A DNA stretch of 64,000 bases from Pelagomonas calceolata (Eukaryota > Sar > Pelagophyceae > Pelagomonadales > Pelagomonadaceae), in assembly GCA_918797485.1 (NCBI GenBank), contig CAKKNE010000005.1:3038001-3102000 (forward strand), read 5' to 3'. Position numbers and translations under genes: made by a program. Shown here piece after piece: positions 38,625 through 48,907 of the stretch (positions are counted from its first letter, which is position 1; each line of letters starts with the position of its first letter). Below the pieces are notes generated by a model, which was not told the origin of the DNA, searched no databases, and worked only from the letters and a program-made list of their open reading frames with translations.

Positions 38625-39941
38625 CTAGTTGTACGTCAGGTACTTGGGCGTCGAGCTGAACTTCTGGTAGCCCTTGATGACCTTGTTGACGGCGTCGATC
38701 ATGTCCTTCTCCGTGATGGACTTGCGGCGCCCGCGGATGGCGAACATGCCCGCCTCCGTGCACACGCTCCTTAATTCCGCGCCCGTCGTGTTCGGGCAGA
38801 GCCGCGCGAGCAGCTCGTAGCGGATGTCGCGGTCCGCCGCCATGGTCTTGGCGTGGATCCGTAATATATGAGTCCGGCCCTCTAAATCTGGTAAACCGAA
38901 CTCGACCTTCCGATCTAATCGACCAGGTCGCAATAAAGCTGGGTCCAATGTATCAGGTCTATTGGTCGCCATGAGCACCTTAATATTACCGCGGGGATCG
39001 AAACCATCCAGCTCCGTCACGATCTGCAACATCGTGCGTTGGACCTCGTTGTCGCTCCCGCCATCACCGTCGCCCGACGTTCTACTTCCACCAATGGCAT
39101 CGACCTCGTCGAAGAAAATAATGCAGGCCTTCTTCGACCGCGCCATCGTGAAGAGCTCCCGGACCATCCTCGCGCCTTCGCCGACGTACTTTTGTACGAG
39201 CTCCGAACCAATAACTCTGATAAAACAAGCGTCCGTCCGGTTGGCCACCGCTCGGGCCGACAGCGTCTTGCCCGTGCCCGGCGGGCCGTACAACAACACT
39301 CCCTTCGGGGGATCGATCCCCAGCGTCAAAAACCGCTCCGGATGCAACAGGGGCAATTCTACCACTTCCCTGAGCTTCTCCAGCGAGTCCTTGGCGCCTC
39401 CTACCTCATCGTAAGTAACGTCCGGCTTATCTTCGACGGTCATTAAGCTGACAGTGGGATCGATCTTCGGCGGCAAGGGGATCTGGATGGCGTACTTCGT
39501 GCGGTCGACGCCGACGCGCATGCCCTCTTCGACGTCCGTCGGTGCTACTTTTTCGCCCAAGCCGACGACGAATTTGGCAATTTGTTTGACGTTGATCACG
39601 TACTTGCAGTCCTCGCCCGTGCCCGACTCGTCTATTATTTTGGTGCACCTTGCTACTTGCAAGGGCTGTTCTTCCTGGATGGCCTGCTTGTCGGCCACTA
39701 AGTCCCACTGCGACGGTATACATAAGCCCGTGTCGCTGTCTTTGATACCTATCAACTCCTTGACTTTCTTCTCGTGCTTTTTTATTTCATCTTCGCAGTC
39801 CTTAATCTTCAAAGTATAAGGGCCATTCCCATACGTCTTCAGCAATTCAATATCGCCGGCGTCGAGCTCGGGCGGCGTCTCCTCCTGCTCGTCCGGATCA
39901 TACTCGTTCATGTTCTTCGTTTGACATTCTCCCGCGACCAT
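38625..39941 (-). CDS. RPT1: 26S proteasome regulatory ATPase RPT1 (PSMC2)
   Basis: 438 residues from ATG 39941; a second ATG (MNEYDPDEQ) ten codons in is also possible. RPT1 is an AAA+ subunit of the 19S base, next to RPT2 in the hexamer. RPT1-specific stretches are [78 protein letters not shown] and the end [12 protein letters not shown]. Walker A is GPPGTGKT and Walker [14 protein letters not shown]. Its 3' end overlaps the duplicated trailer (see 36666). No intron is visible. Confidence 0.97.
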   Translation of the reverse strand: MVAGECQTKNMNEYDPDEQEETPPELDAGDIELLKTYGNGPYTLKIKDCEDEIKKHEKKVKELIGIKDSDTGLCIPSQWDLVADKQAIQEEQPLQVARCTKIIDESGTGEDCKYVINVKQIAKFVVGLGEKVAPTDVEEGMRVGVDRTKYAIQIPLPPKIDPTVSLMTVEDKPDVTYDEVGGAKDSLEKLREVVELPLLHPERFLTLGIDPPKGVLLYGPPGTGKTLSARAVANRTDACFIRVIGSELVQKYVGEGARMVRELFTMARSKKACIIFFDEVDAIGGSRTSGDGDGGSDNEVQRTMLQIVTELDGFDPRGNIKVLMATNRPDTLDPALLRPGRLDRKVEFGLPDLEGRTHILRIHAKTMAADRDIRYELLARLCPNTTGAELRSVCTEAGMFAIRGRRKSITEKDMIDAVNKVIKGYQKFSSTPKYLTYN

Positions 39942-40582
39942 CTTTGCGGCGGCGCGGGCGCGAGCGGGTTACGCGCGGCGCGCGGCCGTGGAGCCCGGTG
40001 GGAGGACCTCCTTAGGCCGTGGCGCTGCGGCGGCGCGCTGGCGTTGCAGCGGCGGCTGCAGGGAGCCTTTTATAGATGCGCGCTGAGCTCTGTGGCTGCG
40101 CGCTGCAGAGAACGCGGACAAAGCGGGGTGACTAACCACTCGCGTAAAACCCGTGATTTACTTTAGCAAATTCTCGCCGAGGCCAGTAACATAGCCAGTA
40201 ACGCCCGTCGACGAGAGGGAGGAATCAGAAGAGGCCGCGGGCGGCGCAGCTTCGACTCCGCAGGCCGCTACGACGACAGGCGTCCGGTCGCGCGGCGTCG
40301 CCGGGGCCCCACAACGAGCCTGCAGACTAGCGTAGCAGCAGCGAAACCCAGACAACACGAAGTACGGGAATGTCTTAGTCAAGGGGAGGAGAGGGGGAGA
40401 GGGACACGTTGTGTACGCGCACGTTACCGGCCGCCGCGCGCGCACGAGAGGGGGGACCGACGACGCCAGCGCTCTTGCTTGGTTGTGAAGGATACCCCGC
40501 GACGCATTTACTTTACCAAGATGACGTAGCGGTGGCAACAACATGACAGATGGAACCCCTTCCGGGGGACGCGGCGCCGCAG
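39942..40582. other. Spacer between RPT1 and the phosphatase gene
   Basis: There is one ATG-started 128-codon frame on the minus strand (40158-40544, MLLPPLRHLGKVNASRG to GYVTGLGENLLK). It is Cys/Pro-rich in the middle and matches nothing I know; it may be chance. Nothing else is recognised. Confidence 0.4.
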
Positions 40583-41380
40583 CTATGATGAGTCCTGTCC
40601 CACAGCTACAGGTTTATTTAACGTCACATTGTTGTCGCTCAGCGATTGTATCTTTGCCTTCTTCGCCCCCCCTGGGTCCTCGGCCGAGAGCGCTCGCTTC
40701 AGGTCCCGCTGCGCGGGGCTCTGCTCCAGGCTGAACGACGCGGACCGCCGCGGCGCCTGGGCCTCGGACCCCGCGTCGGAGGCGGCGTCGTCGTCGAAGT
40801 CGATCTTGGCCACATCAAAAAACGACAGCAGGCTCTCCCTTATGGACGTAAGGTACCCGAGCTCCGTGTCGACCTTGGCGTCGCCCTCGTCCGTGTCCTC
40901 GTTCAGGAACCCGGCCAGGGCTTGGACATCATACCGCAACGCTTCAAAGACGAACTCCTGGTCCTCCGGGACCCACGCGTTCAGCGAGTCGTCGAAGATC
41001 ACCACTTTACTTCTTTTGAGACCTAGCGTCTTCAAACACTTGGCGCCCTTCTCCCGGCTTTCAATCACGTGCACGGGCACATCTTCAAACACGTCGCACC
41101 TTTCACCTAACGCGGTCAGGATCTCGTCGCCCATCAAATTACACGTGACGACCGCAATATCGACACCCTTCTTCCGTAGTGCCTCGAAGAGCGCCGTCGT
41201 GCCCACCCTTACTGAGATCGCATACTCCACATCATTGACTTCGAACGTCACGACGTCCTCGCTGAGCTCCTTGGCCTCGTCGGGCACATGGTTCGCGGCG
41301 AGCATGTGGAGGATCGTGTGGTCCAGGTCGAAGGCGGCGATGGGGCGCTCGCCGCTTGGGGTGGTTGGGGGGTCGCCCAT
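40583..41380 (-). CDS. FCP1/SCP-like HAD phosphatase
   Basis: 265 residues. The HAD motif I AAFDLDHTIL (about 14-23) is the DxDxT nucleophile of CTD/SCP-type protein phosphatases. VVTCNLMGDEI is motif II. VVIFDDSLNAWVPEDQEFVF supplies the motif III/IV region with two acidic residues. The C-terminal 90 residues are low complexity and acidic/basic, with a possible nuclear signal (GGAKKAKI). Dephosphorylation of RNA polymerase II tail or related substrates is inferred from the motif. Confidence 0.7.
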   Translation of the reverse strand: MGDPPTTPSGERPIAAFDLDHTILHMLAANHVPDEAKELSEDVVTFEVNDVEYAISVRVGTTALFEALRKKGVDIAVVTCNLMGDEILTALGERCDVFEDVPVHVIESREKGAKCLKTLGLKRSKVVIFDDSLNAWVPEDQEFVFEALRYDVQALAGFLNEDTDEGDAKVDTELGYLTSIRESLLSFFDVAKIDFDDDAASDAGSEAQAPRRSASFSLEQSPAQRDLKRALSAEDPGGAKKAKIQSLSDNNVTLNKPVAVGQDSS

Positions 41381-41785
41381 GGCCGCGGGGGGCGAAACAG
41401 TGGGGACTGTACTAATTGCCTTAGAACTATGCGGGCGCCGGCTGGCGGCGGCTGCGCTGCGGCGTGGAGTTAGCTGACTAAAGGGGAGAGGTGCGGCGGC
41501 CGGCGATCGTCGGCTCGCACACTCCGCGCGTTGTTACGGGGCCGCGGCGGCGACGTCTCCTACGCAGCTGAAGTATGGTACCAGGGACGCGATGGTCCTA
41601 ACTTATGTTACCGACCCCCCTACTGGTAATAATAATAAATTTGGAAATTGAGGACGGAGGAGGCAGGGCTCCACATCACGCCGCTTGGAGGCTTGCCCCG
41701 CAAATAATAATAAAAAAATAAATTCAGGATGACCTAAAGTAGGGTACAAACCGCTAGATATTCGTACAGGAATACAACAACAACC
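41381..41785. other. Intergenic spacer with AT-rich repeat remnant
   Basis: Sequence 41600-41740 has GACCCCCCTACTG, several ATAATAATAA tracts and GCCCCGCAAATAATAATAA, similar to 3060-3240. No gene is seen. Confidence 0.5.
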
Positions 41786-42748
41786 TCACTTATTCTTCTC
41801 CGCCCTCTCAACCCGGCACCGCACGTGCCGCCGCTGCGTCAACGGCGCCGCAGACCCAAAGTGCTCGTCCGCCGCTCGACGCGCGGCGTCGTACGCGGAC
41901 CGGTCGCCGGCGCGCGGCTCCAAGACGGCGTCGTCGGCCGCCGCGTGGAACAATACGATTGAATCGCGTGGAGCGGATGACCGGACGCGGTGCCTCGCCG
42001 CGCGCACGGCACCGCCCGACACATATTCGACGGCGTCGCCCGCGAGAAGGACACAATGCGAGTCGTCGGCCGAAGCCGCCAGACGCCGCCAGACGCCGTC
42101 GACCTGAACCTCGAGCCCGGCCACGCGCTGGTGCACGAACGTGAAACATTCAAAATCGCTGTGCGCAGAGAGGTCGCCACCCGCTACCGGGTAGCGCAGG
42201 AGTCGCAGCATCGACGGCGTCGCCTCGAGCGCTTCAGCACGCCGGCGGCGCTTCTTCGTCGGCGCCAGGACGCTGCCGAGCGCATCGCGGACAACCTGCC
42301 CCGCGGCGTCGGCGACGTCCAGGTAACTCAAAGCAGCGTCCTGCAGCGCGTCGCCTCGTTCTCCCTCCGGCCAGATCTGGTCGTCGCCCGTCGACACGAC
42401 AGAGAAGTCTTCCACGCCCGAGACTGGGTCCGACTGGTCATAGGTCGGCTCTTCGCCGGCTTTGTAATAGCCGCCGCGTTTCGTCGGCTGGTGCTGGGCG
42501 AGGGCCTTCCAGCCTTCGTCGGCGTCGTGGAACGCGGCGGCGGCATCAAACAGCTTCTTGGTTGCGCGTCGTTCGGCGCTCGACAGCTGCAGGTAGCAGT
42601 AGCCTCTCGTCCGTAGTGCTGCCGCTACGGCTGCCGACGAGCGACAAGGGGACGCGTCGTCGGCGTCCGCTGCAGCCATTTGGAGTCCGTGCCCAATTGA
42701 TGCGGTCGCGCACGAGCCCCGCAATGCGTTTGGGCAGCCTCTCCCCAT
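41786..42748 (-). CDS. 2-oxoglutarate/Fe(II) oxygenase-like protein
   Basis: Up to 320 residues from ATG 42748; MAAADADD at 42679 is an alternative start. Plants and algae use this family for hydroxylation in small-molecule metabolism. Residues RTRGYCYLQL begin the N-terminal helix region; RLLRYPVAGGDL, SAHSDFECFTFVHQ (HxD iron ligands), GLEVQVDGVWRRL, LLAGDAVEYVSGGAVRAARH (distal His) and RSSAPRDSIVLFH (Arg-x-Ser for 2-oxoglutarate) follow in the isopenicillin-N-synthase order. GGYYKAGEEPTYDQSDP is typical of the substrate lid in this group. Confidence 0.8.
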   Translation of the reverse strand: MGRGCPNALRGSCATASIGHGLQMAAADADDASPCRSSAAVAAALRTRGYCYLQLSSAERRATKKLFDAAAAFHDADEGWKALAQHQPTKRGGYYKAGEEPTYDQSDPVSGVEDFSVVSTGDDQIWPEGERGDALQDAALSYLDVADAAGQVVRDALGSVLAPTKKRRRRAEALEATPSMLRLLRYPVAGGDLSAHSDFECFTFVHQRVAGLEVQVDGVWRRLAASADDSHCVLLAGDAVEYVSGGAVRAARHRVRSSAPRDSIVLFHAAADDAVLEPRAGDRSAYDAARRAADEHFGSAAPLTQRRHVRCRVERAEKNK

Positions 42749-43049
42749 CTCATGCAGAGCAAAAAAAAACGCGACGGGAGCACGGGGGCTGCGAGGGGTC
42801 TACACTGTCCCGGAGCATTACAGTCGTACGCAACGGGCTGTGGAGAAGACCGGGGCTAGTGCGTTGCCCTCAAGCCCCTAGGAGATGGTCTGGCAGGCGG
42901 TGAGTTGGGCTCCAAGCGCTACACCACCAAGCGCTTAGGTTCAGCAGAACTCCACAAAAGTCCAGTACATACCCCTGACGACAACCTCAGAAATTTTCGT
43001 GGTCGGACATGGCCGCCAGCCGGAGAACAGCAAGCTGCCCCATCGAGTG
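42749..43049. other. Intergenic spacer
   Basis: No gene or repeat is recognised; it presumably holds the promoters of the divergent genes on either side. Confidence 0.45.
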
Positions 43050-44135
43050 ATGACAGAGATCGTGGAGCTGACGCCGGGCCAAAGCGTCAAGGTCGCGACG
43101 AAGGAGCTGGTCGTGCGCGTCAAGGTCCGCGGGTACGGCCGCGGCCGGCTGACCGTCGAGGCGGTCGCGACGGGCGGACTGTTCGCCTCCGCGTCAAAAT
43201 CGGGCCCGGATGCATGCGATTGGACCGCGAGTCAACGAGCTGTTGGCTGGCGGGTTGTGATCGAGCCGCAGTGGTGGGTCCACGCGAGCGACTTCTGTTT
43301 CGTGCGCTTCGGGTTTGCTGGTCCGTCGCCGGTGTCCCTTCAAACGCCATCGACGCGACTCGTCACTCTCACCGCCAGTTTTCGCGCAGCTCATGCCCGC
43401 GACCCGGCCGCGCCGGACTATCTTGGCGTGGAGTTTGAACCACTGACGTTGGAAGCAACGCAGTTCTCCGTGGCCGTGGCATACGAGTCGGAGGAGTCTC
43501 AGATGCCGGCGGACCTCCGAGAGGCGTATCGCGCATGGCACCAAGCCGTGACTGAGACAGAGATCGTCTCCTCGACGCTCGTGCTCGCGGGCCGGCGCGC
43601 CCTGGGACGGGAAAAGGACCAGGAGCTGACGTACGGCGAAGTCTTGTTCCGGCCCTTCCACCGCCTGCTGGATGAAGTCGTGAAGCCGCGGCCGGGCGAG
43701 GTCTTCGTGGACCTCGGGTCGGGCACGGGGCGGGCGGTGTTCGTCGCTGCGTTGTGTTGGCCCGCGCTCGCCGCGTGCAAGGGCTACGAGGTCTCGCCGC
43801 CGCTTCATTCTGATGCGGCGCGGTGCCACGGGGAGCTCTCAGGTTCGGTGATGGCGCCGGTCGAGCTGCACTGCGCCGACGTCCTACGAAGAGACGACTG
43901 GGCGGCCGCGGACATCGTGTGGATCGCGTCCGTCTGCCTCTCTGATGGGACGCTGCGGGCGATCGCCGCGCGGCTCGTCTCCTTGAAGCCCGGCGCGCGC
44001 GTAGTCCATATGACGGAGCACTTCCTCCGCGACGACGACGCCTTCGAACGCGTGGCGGAGGATCCGATCCTCGTGGAGATGAGTTTCGGCGTGACGGGGG
44101 TGTTCGTGGCGCGGCGGCGCGGGCCGAGTGAGTGA
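43050..44135 (+). CDS. DOT1-like SAM-dependent methyltransferase
   Basis: 361 residues from ATG 43050; upstream GTG at 42999 is not a likely start. The C-terminal half has the DOT1-type layout: ELTYGEVLFRPFHRLLDEV, then motif I VFVDLGSGTGRAVFVAAL, then GYEVSPPLHSDAAR, HCADVLRRDDWAAADIVWIA and ALKP-like SLKPGARVVHMTE. DOT1 methylates histone H3 Lys79; whether this one does is not known, because the family is wide in algae. The N-terminal half (VELTPGQSVKVATKELVVRV) is unrecognised. A stretch near 43330-43375 with ACGCCATCGACGCGAC looks unlike the rest and might be a retained or unspliced element. Confidence 0.7.
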   Translation: MTEIVELTPGQSVKVATKELVVRVKVRGYGRGRLTVEAVATGGLFASASKSGPDACDWTASQRAVGWRVVIEPQWWVHASDFCFVRFGFAGPSPVSLQTPSTRLVTLTASFRAAHARDPAAPDYLGVEFEPLTLEATQFSVAVAYESEESQMPADLREAYRAWHQAVTETEIVSSTLVLAGRRALGREKDQELTYGEVLFRPFHRLLDEVVKPRPGEVFVDLGSGTGRAVFVAALCWPALAACKGYEVSPPLHSDAARCHGELSGSVMAPVELHCADVLRRDDWAAADIVWIASVCLSDGTLRAIAARLVSLKPGARVVHMTEHFLRDDDAFERVAEDPILVEMSFGVTGVFVARRRGPSE

Positions 44136-44670
44136 TTCCCGCATCACCCGCCACGCCATCGAGCAGGCGCAGGCCCGGGGGCAACGTCGCGTCGATGGCG
44201 TTGCGGTTTAAGTAGCTGTTTGTTGCACTTTGGTTTACCGCGGTCTAGCGCGTCGCTGCGCGTGCCCGCCATCCACGTTCAGCTGTCCGCAGGCATCCAG
44301 GATGCGGGCACGGGGTCCTGTTTCGGTACAAGGGGGCTATTGTGGCCCGTTTGGGGAAGTTGTTTCATGTTCAAAATAGGGGTGTTCTTTGGAGTTCGAT
44401 AAGATTTCTCCAAACTCTAGAGCTCGAACCTAGCTGAAGCAAGAGCATTACCCAAACAAGTGAAGCACATCGCATCGCTGCATTTGAACGTCGCACGCCT
44501 TCGCGTTACACGACCAACAACATTGCAGCGAGGACTATCGCTGCGGGCCACGCGTACGCTCGCGACAAAAAATTTGGCTGCGAGCTCTCACAACAGTACA
44601 TTGCTGCGAGCACACGCGCAGCACCACAAACAGCAAGAAGCACAACAAAAACTACTCAAGAGGATAAGAA
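44136..44670. other. Region upstream of HSP101
   Basis: It holds a CGCCATCGA/TCGATGGCG stem (44152-44200) just after the methyltransferase stop. Between 44355 and 44430 are many TTC and GAA triplets (GGAAGTTGTTTCATGTTC, GTTCTTTGGAGTTCGA), which could be imperfect heat-shock elements for HSP101. That is suggestive only. Confidence 0.35.
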
Positions 44671-47226
44671 ATGGCCGCAAACAACTTCACCGAAGCCACG
44701 TCGAAGACGCTGAACGCCGCCGTAGAGCTCGCGACGAGCAAAGGCCACGCCCTCGTCGAGCCGGCGCACGTCGCGGCGAAACTATTCGCCAGCGGCGAGC
44801 TGGGCGACCGCGTCGCGAAGAAGGCCGGCGTCGACGCGGCCGCGCTGCGCGACCGCTTGGCCGCGGCCGTCGACGCGCGGCCGGCGCAGTCGCCGCGGCC
44901 GCCCTCGGCATCGCCGTCCACCGATTTGCGCAAGGCGCTGGAGAGCGCAGCTAAAATAGCTGAAAAACAAGGCGACACCTTGATTGCGCAAGACACGCTC
45001 GCGCTGGCGCTCTTCGACGACAGAAAAGTGAAACAAGCAGTAGGCGACGTCGCCGCGATGCGCGAAGCGATCAAGGCGATGCGCTGCGGCCGCAAGGTCG
45101 ACTCCGAGCACGCCGAGTCGTCGTTTGATGCCTTGGAGAAGTACGGCTACGACCTCGTTGCGGCGGCGGCCGACGGCAAGATCGATCCCGTCGTGGGGCG
45201 GGACGACGAGATCCGCCGCGCGGTCCAGATTCTGGCGCGAAGAACTAAAAATAACCCATGCCTCGTGGGCGAGCCGGGCGTCGGCAAGACGGCCATCGCC
45301 GAAGGGCTGGCTTTGCGCATCGTCGAGGACGACGTGCCCGAGAGCCTCAGAGGCGTCGGCCTGCGGACGCTGGACCTCGGCGCGCTCGTGGCTGGAGCTA
45401 AATATAGAGGCGAGTTCGAAGAGAGGTTAAAGTCCGTGCTCGCGGAAGTGAAGGCCGCGCCGGCGCCGGGCGTCATTCTGTTTATTGATGAAATTCACAC
45501 GGTGCTCGGCGCTGGAAAGACCGACGGCGCCATGGACGCCGCGAACTTATTGAAGCCACTCTTGGCCAGAGGTGAGCTGCGCGTCGTGGGCGCGACGACC
45601 TGCGACGAGTACCGCGAGCACGTCGAGAAGGACTCGGCCTTTGAAAGGCGCTTCCAGAAGGTGTCCGTCGGCGAACCGTCGGTCGACGCGACGGTGTCGA
45701 TTTTGAGAGGCCTCCGGGAGCGCTACGAGGCGCACCACGGCGTGTCCATTCACGACGCTGCTCTTGTGTCCGCCGCCCAACTTGCGGGCCGCTACATCAC
45801 GGGCCGCTTCCTGCCTGATAAGGCAATTGACGTCGTCGACGAGGCCGCGGCCGCGCGGCGCGTCCAGCTCGACTCGAAGCCCGAGGAGCTCGACGCGCTT
45901 GAAAGACGCGCTGCCGCTTTAGAAGTCGAGGCCGTGTCGCTGAAGCGCGAGAAAGATAAGGCGTCGAAGAAGCGCCTGTCGGAGGTGCAACAGCTCCTCG
46001 AGAATCTGAGAGACGTGGAAATTGCACCCTTACAGGCGCGCTGGGACGCGGAGCGCGCCAAAGCTGATGAACACAAGGACGCGCAAGAAAAGCTCGAGCG
46101 CCTCAAGGCGAAGGCCGCGGCGGCGCGTAGACAAGGCGACTACGAACGGCTCGCCGACTTGGAGTACGGCGCGATCCCCGAGCTCGAGAAAAAATTACAA
46201 CAGCTCGCCGAGAACGCCATGGACGTCGACTCCGAGGACAAGATGGTGTCAGATGTTGTTACTGTGGATGACGTCGCGGCCGTGGTCGCGCGCTGGACAG
46301 GCGTGCCCGTTTCTAAATTAGCCGAGAGCGAGCGGTCCAAGCTACTCGCTTTGGCGCATCGCCTGAAGGAACGGGTCGTGGGCCAGGACAAAGCATTGGA
46401 AGACGTGTCCGCGGCGATCGTGCGCGCCCGGGCTGGTTTAGCACGGCCCGACGCTCCGCTGGGCTCGTTTCTGTTTTGCGGGCCGACCGGAGTAGGAAAA
46501 ACGGAAACGGCCAAGGCCCTGGCGTCGGAGCTGTTTGATGACCCGAAGCATGCTTTGGTGCGGCTCGACATGAGCGAGTACTCGGAGGCGCACTCCGTCA
46601 GCCGCTTAGTCGGGGCTCCTCCCGGATACGTGGGCCACGACAAGGGCGGGCAGCTCACGGAGGCCGTGCGCAAGCGGCCCTTCTGCGTCGTGCTGCTGGA
46701 CGAGATCGAGAAGGCCCACTCTGCCGTTATTAGGGTGTTGTTACAGTTGCTCGACGACGGTAGGCTGACGGACTCGCGCGGCCGCGTCGTGGACTTCACC
46801 CAGTGCGTCGTTATTATGACTAGTAATGTTGGAGCTACCGGCGACCTCCAGAACGCGTTGCGAGCTGCCTTCCCGCCGGAATTCATCAATAGGCTGTCCT
46901 CCGTTTGTTCGTTCACGTCTCTGTCGAAGGCGAACCTGAGGCTCATTGTGCACAAAGCCGTACGTGCAACGCGGGCGCGGCTCGCGGCGGCGGCGGACGC
47001 CGACCTACGCCTCAGTGATACTGCGGCGGACCACATCCTGAGAGAGAGCTACGACCCGGCCTACGGCGCGCGGCCCGTCGAGAGATATGTCGAGACCGTT
47101 TTGGTCACGGAATTGTCGCGCCTGCTCCTCGGCGGAGGCGTCCCGAGAGGCTCGGTCGTCCACGTCGACCACGCCATGGGCGAGCTGACCTACCTGGTCC
47201 GGACCACGTCCACGGCCGGCGGCTAG
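44671..47226 (+). CDS. HSP101: HSP101 / ClpB-type disaggregase
   Basis: 851 residues. HSP100/ClpB hexamers thread proteins out of aggregates together with HSP70. The start [20 protein letters not shown] is a Clp-N repeat and lacks a clear targeting peptide, so a cytosolic/nuclear form is likely. Nucleotide domain 1 has [15 protein letters not shown] (about 200) and [14 protein letters not shown]; the middle coiled-coil domain spans about 405-525 (RREGDYERL-like [15 protein letters not shown]); domain 2 has [24 protein letters not shown] (about 605), [20 protein letters not shown] and [20 protein letters not shown]. The C-terminal [15 protein letters not shown] is conserved. No intron is visible. 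Confidence 0.96.
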   Translation: MAANNFTEATSKTLNAAVELATSKGHALVEPAHVAAKLFASGELGDRVAKKAGVDAAALRDRLAAAVDARPAQSPRPPSASPSTDLRKALESAAKIAEKQGDTLIAQDTLALALFDDRKVKQAVGDVAAMREAIKAMRCGRKVDSEHAESSFDALEKYGYDLVAAAADGKIDPVVGRDDEIRRAVQILARRTKNNPCLVGEPGVGKTAIAEGLALRIVEDDVPESLRGVGLRTLDLGALVAGAKYRGEFEERLKSVLAEVKAAPAPGVILFIDEIHTVLGAGKTDGAMDAANLLKPLLARGELRVVGATTCDEYREHVEKDSAFERRFQKVSVGEPSVDATVSILRGLRERYEAHHGVSIHDAALVSAAQLAGRYITGRFLPDKAIDVVDEAAAARRVQLDSKPEELDALERRAAALEVEAVSLKREKDKASKKRLSEVQQLLENLRDVEIAPLQARWDAERAKADEHKDAQEKLERLKAKAAAARRQGDYERLADLEYGAIPELEKKLQQLAENAMDVDSEDKMVSDVVTVDDVAAVVARWTGVPVSKLAESERSKLLALAHRLKERVVGQDKALEDVSAAIVRARAGLARPDAPLGSFLFCGPTGVGKTETAKALASELFDDPKHALVRLDMSEYSEAHSVSRLVGAPPGYVGHDKGGQLTEAVRKRPFCVVLLDEIEKAHSAVIRVLLQLLDDGRLTDSRGRVVDFTQCVVIMTSNVGATGDLQNALRAAFPPEFINRLSSVCSFTSLSKANLRLIVHKAVRATRARLAAAADADLRLSDTAADHILRESYDPAYGARPVERYVETVLVTELSRLLLGGGVPRGSVVHVDHAMGELTYLVRTTSTAGG

Positions 47227-47388
47227 GGAGCTGCCACCCCATGTCCCCTGTCCCCAGAGAGAGACCCATTCCCTGGATTTTGTGAAGCCCCGCCCCAAGT
47301 TCATAAGAAACACGAAAATCTAGTAGTCTTCGCGGCGACTCGGACACAAGGAACTTGGAAAAGAAGAGCATAGTTAGTAGAAGTGAGC

Positions 47389-48483
47389 TCACTTGCGCTC
47401 GCGGCTGCGCGACCGCGACCGCGAACGAGAACGAGAGCGCGACGGCGAGCGGCTGCTCGAGTCGTCGTTGGACGCGGCCTTGACCTTGGCCGGCGTGAGC
47501 AGCGAGGGCTCCTTGCCGGGCGGCGGGGGCAGCGACTGGAGGCTGTCCAGCGGCGCCGGCTTCTTCGCCGCGAGCGCCGCGAGGAGGGCCTCCTTCGTGG
47601 ACGGGGCCTCGGCCGCCGGCGCGGGCGCGGCGGCCGGCGCCGGCGCCGCGGGCGCCGGAGCCGCCGCGGGCACGAACGTCGGCGCGGACGGCGCGGGCGC
47701 CGGCGCGCTGATCGTCGAGTCCTTGCCGATCGTCTGGGCGTCGGCCGTCCGCGGCGCGTTGCAGCGCTTGCACTCCGTGCGCCACTGGAAGTTGTGGTTG
47801 CCGCAGCTCGCGCAGAGCCAGTCGCCGGGCACGTACGCCGCGGCGCCTCCAGCAACAGGTCCGGACGGCGCCGCGGAGATCACGAGGTTCCCGCCCGGCG
47901 GCGCCGCGGCGCCCGGCGGCAGCGCCAGGGGCGTCAGCGCCGGCGCCGCGCCCGCACTTTGACGGCCGCGCGGCACCCACTGGCCCTGGCTCCGCTCGTC
48001 GATCGTCGTCGACGTCGTCGACCGCGGCGTGCCGCACCGCCGGCACTCGCGCCTTCTGGCAAAGTTGTTGTTCTCGCACACGTCGCAGATCCAGTCGCCG
48101 GGCATGAGGCTCGTGTTGCCGCCGGCGCCGCCCTGCATGGGGTTGACGCCCGTCGGCATGCCGAACTGCTGGTTCGTCGAGGGCCCGCTGAAGCGGTTGT
48201 TGGGCCGCGGCCAGGCGGGCTGCATGCCGTACATCGGCGGCGGGTAGCCCATGGGCGCGTAGCCGTAGCCCATCGGCGGGCCGTACTGGCCCACCTGCAT
48301 CGGCGGCATGCCGTAGCCATATCCCTGCGGTTGTCCGTAAGCCCCCGCGGGCGCCCCGTACCCATACTGCGGCGCCCCGCCGCCCTGGCCGTATTGTCCC
48401 GGCGCCCCGCCCGGTCCGTACTGCCCCGACGCCCCGCCCTGGGACGCCCCGCCCGCCCCGCCTCCCCCAGGAGGCTGCTGCAT
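47389..48483 (-). CDS. RanBP2-type zinc-finger RNA-binding protein with RS tail
   Basis: 364 residues from ATG 48483 (MQQPPGGGG); the frame continues upstream only to a GTG. The N-terminus is Gly/Tyr/Gln/Pro-rich (GQYGPGGAPGQYGQGGG), a prion-like low-complexity region. Two RanBP2 zinc fingers follow: about 129-158 PGDWICDVCENNNFARRREC and about 216-243 PGDWLCASCGNHNFQWRTEC, each with four Cys and the DW/NN pattern that reads single-stranded GGU RNA. The end is an Arg-Ser repeat (SRSPSRSRSRSRSRS). The plan resembles ZRANB2 or FUS/TAF15 proteins, so a splicing role is likely. Confidence 0.8.
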   Translation of the reverse strand: MQQPPGGGGAGGASQGGASGQYGPGGAPGQYGQGGGAPQYGYGAPAGAYGQPQGYGYGMPPMQVGQYGPPMGYGYAPMGYPPPMYGMQPAWPRPNNRFSGPSTNQQFGMPTGVNPMQGGAGGNTSLMPGDWICDVCENNNFARRRECRRCGTPRSTTSTTIDERSQGQWVPRGRQSAGAAPALTPLALPPGAAAPPGGNLVISAAPSGPVAGGAAAYVPGDWLCASCGNHNFQWRTECKRCNAPRTADAQTIGKDSTISAPAPAPSAPTFVPAAAPAPAAPAPAAAPAPAAEAPSTKEALLAALAAKKPAPLDSLQSLPPPPGKEPSLLTPAKVKAASNDDSSSRSPSRSRSRSRSRSRSRERK

Positions 48484-48907
48484 CCTTGTCTGATGTGCTC
48501 TGGGAAGCCCTCCCTGGGGCCCCTGTCTTGGAGAAACCCTCGCCTTGAGAGCTGCTGGACCCTGGCGCACGCACGCGCTGTCCGCAACTCAGGATTGATG
48601 TACGAGCTAGCCTTTGCGCCGAGCTATTCCAGCGCGCGTCGATATAGCGCGCTCGAAATCGCGCGACGGGGCGAAGAACCTAGATGATAGACACTAGACT
48701 CGATTTTCGGATCGCTGGCACCACTACACAAGTCGGTCGGCGGCCCAGGGCGACGAGTCGAGGAGGCGTGCCCCATCCTCGCGATCTCCAGGAGCGCGGG
48801 AGAGGAAGGACTTGGCTTCGGTCACTCCGGGAAGGGCGGCGGCGCGGGTTCCGCGCGTCTGGGTTGCAATCCGGGCTGCCGGAGGCTGCCCCAAGGCTGT
48901 GCGCAGC
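48484..48907. other. Divergent intergenic spacer
   Basis: It lies between the zinc-finger gene and the small gene at 48908. A TATA-like GATATAGCGCG occurs near 48640. Nothing else is recognised. Confidence 0.4.

Noticed and set aside
40158-40544. 128-codon ATG-started minus-strand frame as a gene
   Set aside because: Odd Cys/Pro composition, no similarity and no neighbouring support; mentioned only as part of the spacer.
44355-44430. Definite heat-shock elements upstream of HSP101
   Set aside because: GAA/TTC triplets are frequent but no run of three correctly spaced inverted units is present.
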